Assembly (NCBI RefSeq): GCF_022179805.1
Contig: NZ_BPUO01000009.1
Span: 229,881 to 293,880, forward strand
From: Cupriavidus pauculus
GTDB taxonomy: Bacteria; Pseudomonadota; Gammaproteobacteria; Burkholderiales; Burkholderiaceae
DNA length: 64,000 nucleotides
Direction: 5' to 3'
Program-made: the position numbers and the translations under genes
The notes under the pieces: generated by a model
What the model saw: the letters and a program-made list of their open reading frames with translations, nothing else
Told to the model about the DNA's origin: nothing
The model's database searches: none
In this document: in pieces, positions 60,702 through 64,000 of the stretch
How positions within the stretch are numbered: the stretch's first letter is position 1
How the letters are laid out: the number at the start of each line of letters is the position of its first letter

Positions 60702-60834
60702 GAGAATTGGCAGGAGAGACCGGACGAGTGGATGCACGAGGCAGACCGGTCATCGTAGGTCGATACCCGCGAGGCCGGAACTGCTGATTCGTCATGTCGT
60801 TAGCCGCTCCGGTGATAAGCGGCCCGCACCAAGA
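60702..60834. other. Short gap within the monooxygenase cluster
   Basis: 133 bp between the Bug receptor and the SsuD-like gene, same direction. Could contain an internal promoter; nothing specific seen. Confidence 0.4.
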
Positions 60835-61947
60835 TCAGGCTGCGTGGCCCTGGTGCTGGGCGTCGATCAGCCGTGCACCGTCTCGCAGCAAGGGAATCAG
60901 CTCACGGCCAAATTCGACGGCATCAGTGCGTGGATCGAAGCCGCGGAACAGGAAGCCGCCAATCCCTGCGCGGTAGTACGCCAGCAGCGCGTCGGCGACC
61001 TGGGCGGCCGTGCCGACGATAGCGGTGGTGTTGCCAGGCGCATTGGTGGCCTTTGCCACCCCCGTGAAAAGCCGCTGGTCCAGCACGTCGCCCTGGGCCA
61101 CCTGGCGTAGCAGACGTCGCGAGCCTTCATTCTCCGCGCTGGGTGGCGGTGTGTGGCCACCGAAGACAGGCGAGGCGGGACTCCAGAGTCCGACTTCCCG
61201 GGTCTGATGCTCGATCTCGTGCGCACGCCGCCACGCCTCGTCTTCCGTCGCACCGAGGATCACGCGAATGGAGATGCTGAACGTGGGCCGTCGGCCCAAC
61301 GGGCGTGCCGCGTCCAGCACGCTGGCGGTTAACTCCCTCGCGCCATCGAGCGATTCCCCCCACAGCGCGAAGATATCGGCGCGCCGTGCGGCAACGGCGA
61401 TGGCAGCGGACGACGCACCGCCGAAGGAGATGGGGATGCCGGATGCCTGCAGCGGCTTGAGTTCCGAGAACGCGTTCTCAAAGCGATAGCAGGCGCCTTC
61501 GTGGCTGAATGGATCGTGACTTGTCCAGACGTTGCGGAGGATTTCAAGGTACTCGTCCGTGCGGGCGTAACGTTCATCATGTTCGAGGTAGTCGCCGTCG
61601 CGTCGTTGCTCGACGTTACGGCCGCCAGTGATGATGTGGAGCAGCAGCCGGCCGCCGGTGTAGTGGTCGAGCGTGGCGAGCTTGCGGGCCGCAAGCGTGG
61701 GCGAGATGAACCCCGGACGATGCGCGAGCAGGAACTTCAGCCGTTTTGTCACGCCGGCTGCGCGGGCGGTCGTCAGGAAGTTGTCGGCCCAGCCGGAATT
61801 ATGCGGTAGTAACACGCCGTCAAAGCCAGCCGCCTCGTGCTCCATCGCGCGCTGCTCGATGTGTGCGGTGTCGAAGGCGGGTCCTTGCGCTGGAATGACT
61901 TCCGAGAACAGGCGTGGATAAAGCGTGCCATACAGGTCAATGGGCAT
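60835..61947 (-). CDS. SsuD-like FMN-dependent alkanesulfonate monooxygenase
   Basis: This 370-aa protein has the luciferase-like fold of SsuD: GFDGVLLPHNSGWADN, LLAHRPGFISPTLAARKLAT, LDHYTGGRLLLHIITGG, ERYARTDEYLEILRNVW, and ISFGGASSAAIAVAARRADI. Such enzymes release sulfite from sulfonates using reduced FMN from a partner reductase, which is not encoded here. It is followed at 26 bp by an upstream NtaA-type gene on the same strand. Confidence 0.88.
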   Translation of the reverse strand: MPIDLYGTLYPRLFSEVIPAQGPAFDTAHIEQRAMEHEAAGFDGVLLPHNSGWADNFLTTARAAGVTKRLKFLLAHRPGFISPTLAARKLATLDHYTGGRLLLHIITGGRNVEQRRDGDYLEHDERYARTDEYLEILRNVWTSHDPFSHEGACYRFENAFSELKPLQASGIPISFGGASSAAIAVAARRADIFALWGESLDGARELTASVLDAARPLGRRPTFSISIRVILGATEDEAWRRAHEIEHQTREVGLWSPASPVFGGHTPPPSAENEGSRRLLRQVAQGDVLDQRLFTGVAKATNAPGNTTAIVGTAAQVADALLAYYRAGIGGFLFRGFDPRTDAVEFGRELIPLLRDGARLIDAQHQGHAA

Positions 61948-61972
61948 GGTTGGCTAGCAGAGTCGGAGGATG

Positions 61973-63343
61973 TCAGGCGATGGCAGCTTCGGACGCCTGC
62001 CGGGCGACGGTCGCGGGATGCGGGGGGCGCTTCAGACCCAGGTGGTCGCGTAGCGTATTGCCGGTGTACTCGGTGCGGAACAGGCCGCGACGGCGCAGTT
62101 CCGGCAACACCAGACGGATAAAGTCGTGCAATCCGCCGGGCAGGTACGGCGCCATGATGTTGTAGCCATCGGCACCGTAGTGGCGGAAGCGTTCTTCGAG
62201 GGCGTCGGCAATCTGCGCGGGAGTGCCCACCAGTTGCCAATGCCCGCGTGCGCCGGCTACGCGCTGGTAGAGCTGGCGGATGGTCAGGTTCTCGCGGCGG
62301 GCCAGATCTACCACCAGCCGCTGGCGGCTCTTGGTGCCATTGGTTTCGGGCAGATCGGGAATCGGGCCGTCAAGCGGATAGGCGGACAGATCGAAACCGC
62401 CAGTCAGGTTGGACACCAGCGTTAGGCCCACCACGGGATCAATCAGGGCCTGCAACTGCTCGAACTTCTCCTGTGCCTCGGCCTGGGACGCTCCTACGAC
62501 CGGGAATACCCCCGGCATGATCTTGAGGTCGTCGGCTGTCCGGCCGTGGCGCACCAGACGCGACTTGAGGTCGGCATAGAAGGCGACCGCTTCATCCAGC
62601 GTTTGTTGGGCAGTAAATACGACTTCGCCGCAACGCGCGGCCAGTTCCTTGCCCGCTTCGGAAGATCCAGCCTGCACCACGACCGGATGCCCCTGTGGTG
62701 GCCGCGAGACATTGAGCGGTCCCTGTACCTGGAAGTGCTCGCCCTCGTGGTGCAGAACATGGCGCTTGTCGCGCTGGAAGTAGAAGCCGGCGGCCTTGTC
62801 GCGCACAAAGGCATCATCTTCCCAGCTATCCCAGAGGCCCGTCACGACATCCACGAACTCGGTGGCGCGCGCGTAGCGATCAGCGTGTAGCAGGTTGTTG
62901 TCGCGGTTGAAATTGCGGGCCTCGTGGTCGTTGCCCGTCGTCACCACGTTCCAGCCGGCGCGGCCGTCGGACAAGTGGTCGAGCGAGGCGAACTTGCGCG
63001 CGATATGGTACGGCTCGTTGAAGGATGTTGAGGCGGTTGCCACCAGCCCGATTCGCTCCGTGATGGCCGACAGCGCCGACAGCAATGTAATCGGCTCGAA
63101 CTGCGCCTGGTAGTTGTGCGCTACCCGGCTGAGGAAGTCAACGTTGTCCCCCCGCGTGCCGACACCATCGGCCAGGAAGATCAGGTCGAACTTGGCGCCT
63201 TCTGCCGCGCGAGCCAAGTCGGCATAGAAGCGCAGGTCAGTGCCGCCGTCGGCCTGCGCCTGCGGATGCCGCCATGCGGCGATGTGATGGCCAGAGGGGT
63301 AGAGGAAGGCTCCCAGGCTCAATTGACCGTTGCGTTGGGACAT
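61973..63343 (-). CDS. Luciferase-like FMN monooxygenase (NtaA/SnaA/DszA type)
   Basis: This 456-aa protein has full length for the family: LGAFLYPSGHHIAAWRHP, FDLIFLADGVGTRGDN, ASTSFNEPYHIARKFASLD, GRAGWNVVTTGNDHEARNF, YFQRDKRHVLHHEGEHF, PVVVQAGSSEAGKELAARC and GADGYNIMAPYLPGGLHDF. It oxidises a nitrogen- or sulfur-containing compound with reduced FMN. Relatives (YtnJ) act in S-alkyl-cysteine use, which fits the neighbouring cysteine locus. Intact relative of the frameshifted gene at 58412. Confidence 0.9.
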   Translation of the reverse strand: MSQRNGQLSLGAFLYPSGHHIAAWRHPQAQADGGTDLRFYADLARAAEGAKFDLIFLADGVGTRGDNVDFLSRVAHNYQAQFEPITLLSALSAITERIGLVATASTSFNEPYHIARKFASLDHLSDGRAGWNVVTTGNDHEARNFNRDNNLLHADRYARATEFVDVVTGLWDSWEDDAFVRDKAAGFYFQRDKRHVLHHEGEHFQVQGPLNVSRPPQGHPVVVQAGSSEAGKELAARCGEVVFTAQQTLDEAVAFYADLKSRLVRHGRTADDLKIMPGVFPVVGASQAEAQEKFEQLQALIDPVVGLTLVSNLTGGFDLSAYPLDGPIPDLPETNGTKSRQRLVVDLARRENLTIRQLYQRVAGARGHWQLVGTPAQIADALEERFRHYGADGYNIMAPYLPGGLHDFIRLVLPELRRRGLFRTEYTGNTLRDHLGLKRPPHPATVARQASEAAIA

Positions 63344-63995
63344 GTATGTCGAGGGTCGTCATGATGGAGCCTTCCAGCCTAACCAATCACGTGCGCATGG
63401 CGAACTACGAATACTGCATGTCGATACTGCTATCTGTCGTTGATCGATATGCGACCTTCCGCCTAGGAGCAGTCTATTGGCCGATGGTGGTATCGATGGG
63501 CGCCGTCTCACATCGACCCTGAACAATGAACAGGCGGCTTACATCGTGGCAGGTGCTCGGCATCACGACGTCGGAAAGCTGGGGGTTCCTCCTGAGGCGC
63601 CGCCGGGATTCGCAAAAAAATCCGCCACATCTCCGCTAAGCCGCTGATTTGAATGCGACATCGATCGATGGGTCGAGCGGCGGCACGTGCCGGCTGCAGG
63701 TCGACCGTATCCGCCAGCCTGTCATGCGCGATTTCGCCCGATGGCCCGATCCGCGCCTTCTTTAGGGACGCAGTATCGCCGCCCGCCTGGCCAATCCGGG
63801 ACAGGTCAGGCCTCCGGACAAACATCAATTATTTTGAATAACTATGACAGCGATAGCCGACTTTCTCCGGTTAGGCGACCGCTATAGTTCTGCACATGGA
63901 CAGCGCAGCAACGCACTGAAGCAAACGAAGCGAAGCCCGCGCCGCCCGATAAAACCTCAAATTCATTGAATTATCTTTTATACCGGAGAATCACC
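63344..63995. other. Gap before the gene at the window edge
   Basis: About 650 bp. Short frames on both strands (for example 63364-63522 plus) have no domain. It should contain the divergent promoters of the monooxygenase cluster and of the gene starting at 63996. The last 60 bp are AT-rich. Confidence 0.45.
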
Positions 63996-64000
63996 ATGTC
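63996..64000 (+). CDS. Start of a gene cut by the window edge
   Basis: An ATG at 63996 is preceded by GGAG 8 bp upstream (CCGGAGAATCACC) and an AT-rich leader. Only the first codon is visible, so nothing can be said about the product. Confidence 0.6.

Overview
The window is high-GC DNA with the gene style of a Burkholderiales beta-proteobacterium of the Cupriavidus/Ralstonia type: H-NS proteins with a YRDP-TWSGRGR-type C-terminus, Bug-family tripartite-tricarboxylate receptors, KfrA, and rich organosulfur and ABC-transporter content. Genus is inferred from gene content only; there is no rRNA or tRNA gene to anchor it.

Layout. (1) 1-2.4 kb: the 3' end of a type V autotransporter adhesin, closed by a hairpin. 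(2) About 2.4-41.6 kb: a mosaic accessory island of defence-like, toxin-antitoxin and recombination genes, many broken. It starts with an abiE antitoxin and a truncated abiE toxin, a duplicated recombinase tail, an Xre/RES toxin-antitoxin pair and a large tyrosine recombinase. Next come an AlbA_2 protein, a PIN nuclease coupled to a large helical protein, a HEPN (R-x4-H) protein, an H-NS protein with a 25-residue basic repeat, and a second RES module that runs directly into a 1362-aa NACHT-like NTPase carrying a C-terminal PD-(D/E)XK motif. After that lie a QatD-like TatD nuclease without its Qat partners, a frameshifted Wadjet jetA without jetBCD, several putative nucleases (PD-(D/E)XK, HNH with three N-terminal repeats, GIY-YIG, NucS-like), KfrA, and a second tyrosine recombinase coupled to a small H-NS-like protein. 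Two similar GGGG-ended sequences, reminiscent of Tn3-family ends, lie near 3.98 kb and 41.4 kb. (3) About 39.5-44 kb: exported proteins, a lipoprotein, a TnpB scrap, and a kelch/immunoglobulin-like lipoprotein. (4) 44.7-63.3 kb: an organosulfur/cysteine-utilisation locus. It has a cupin-rhodanese fusion; facing it is a tightly packed operon encoding a Bug receptor, two tandem amino-acid binding proteins, an aminotransferase, two permeases, an ATPase, a cystathionine beta-lyase and an FAD oxidoreductase. A second cluster holds three flavin monooxygenases (one frameshifted) and another Bug receptor. A desaturase and a PhnD-like protein sit between the two clusters.

How it works together. The sulfur locus probably imports S-substituted cysteines or related amino acids, oxidises or cleaves C-S bonds and passes sulfur on through rhodanese domains. 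The tandem-binding-protein plus luciferase-like-monooxygenase layout recalls the Bacillus tcyJKLMN/ytnJ operon. The island looks like a landing zone where defence cassettes arrive and decay. The most promising undescribed systems are the RES antitoxin/toxin plus NACHT-nuclease cassette (17.3-22.7 kb), the PIN plus HEAT-like pair (9.75-13.1 kb), and the HEPN gene with its coupled small partner (13.4-14.95 kb). All functional calls come from reading the sequence; no database search was run.
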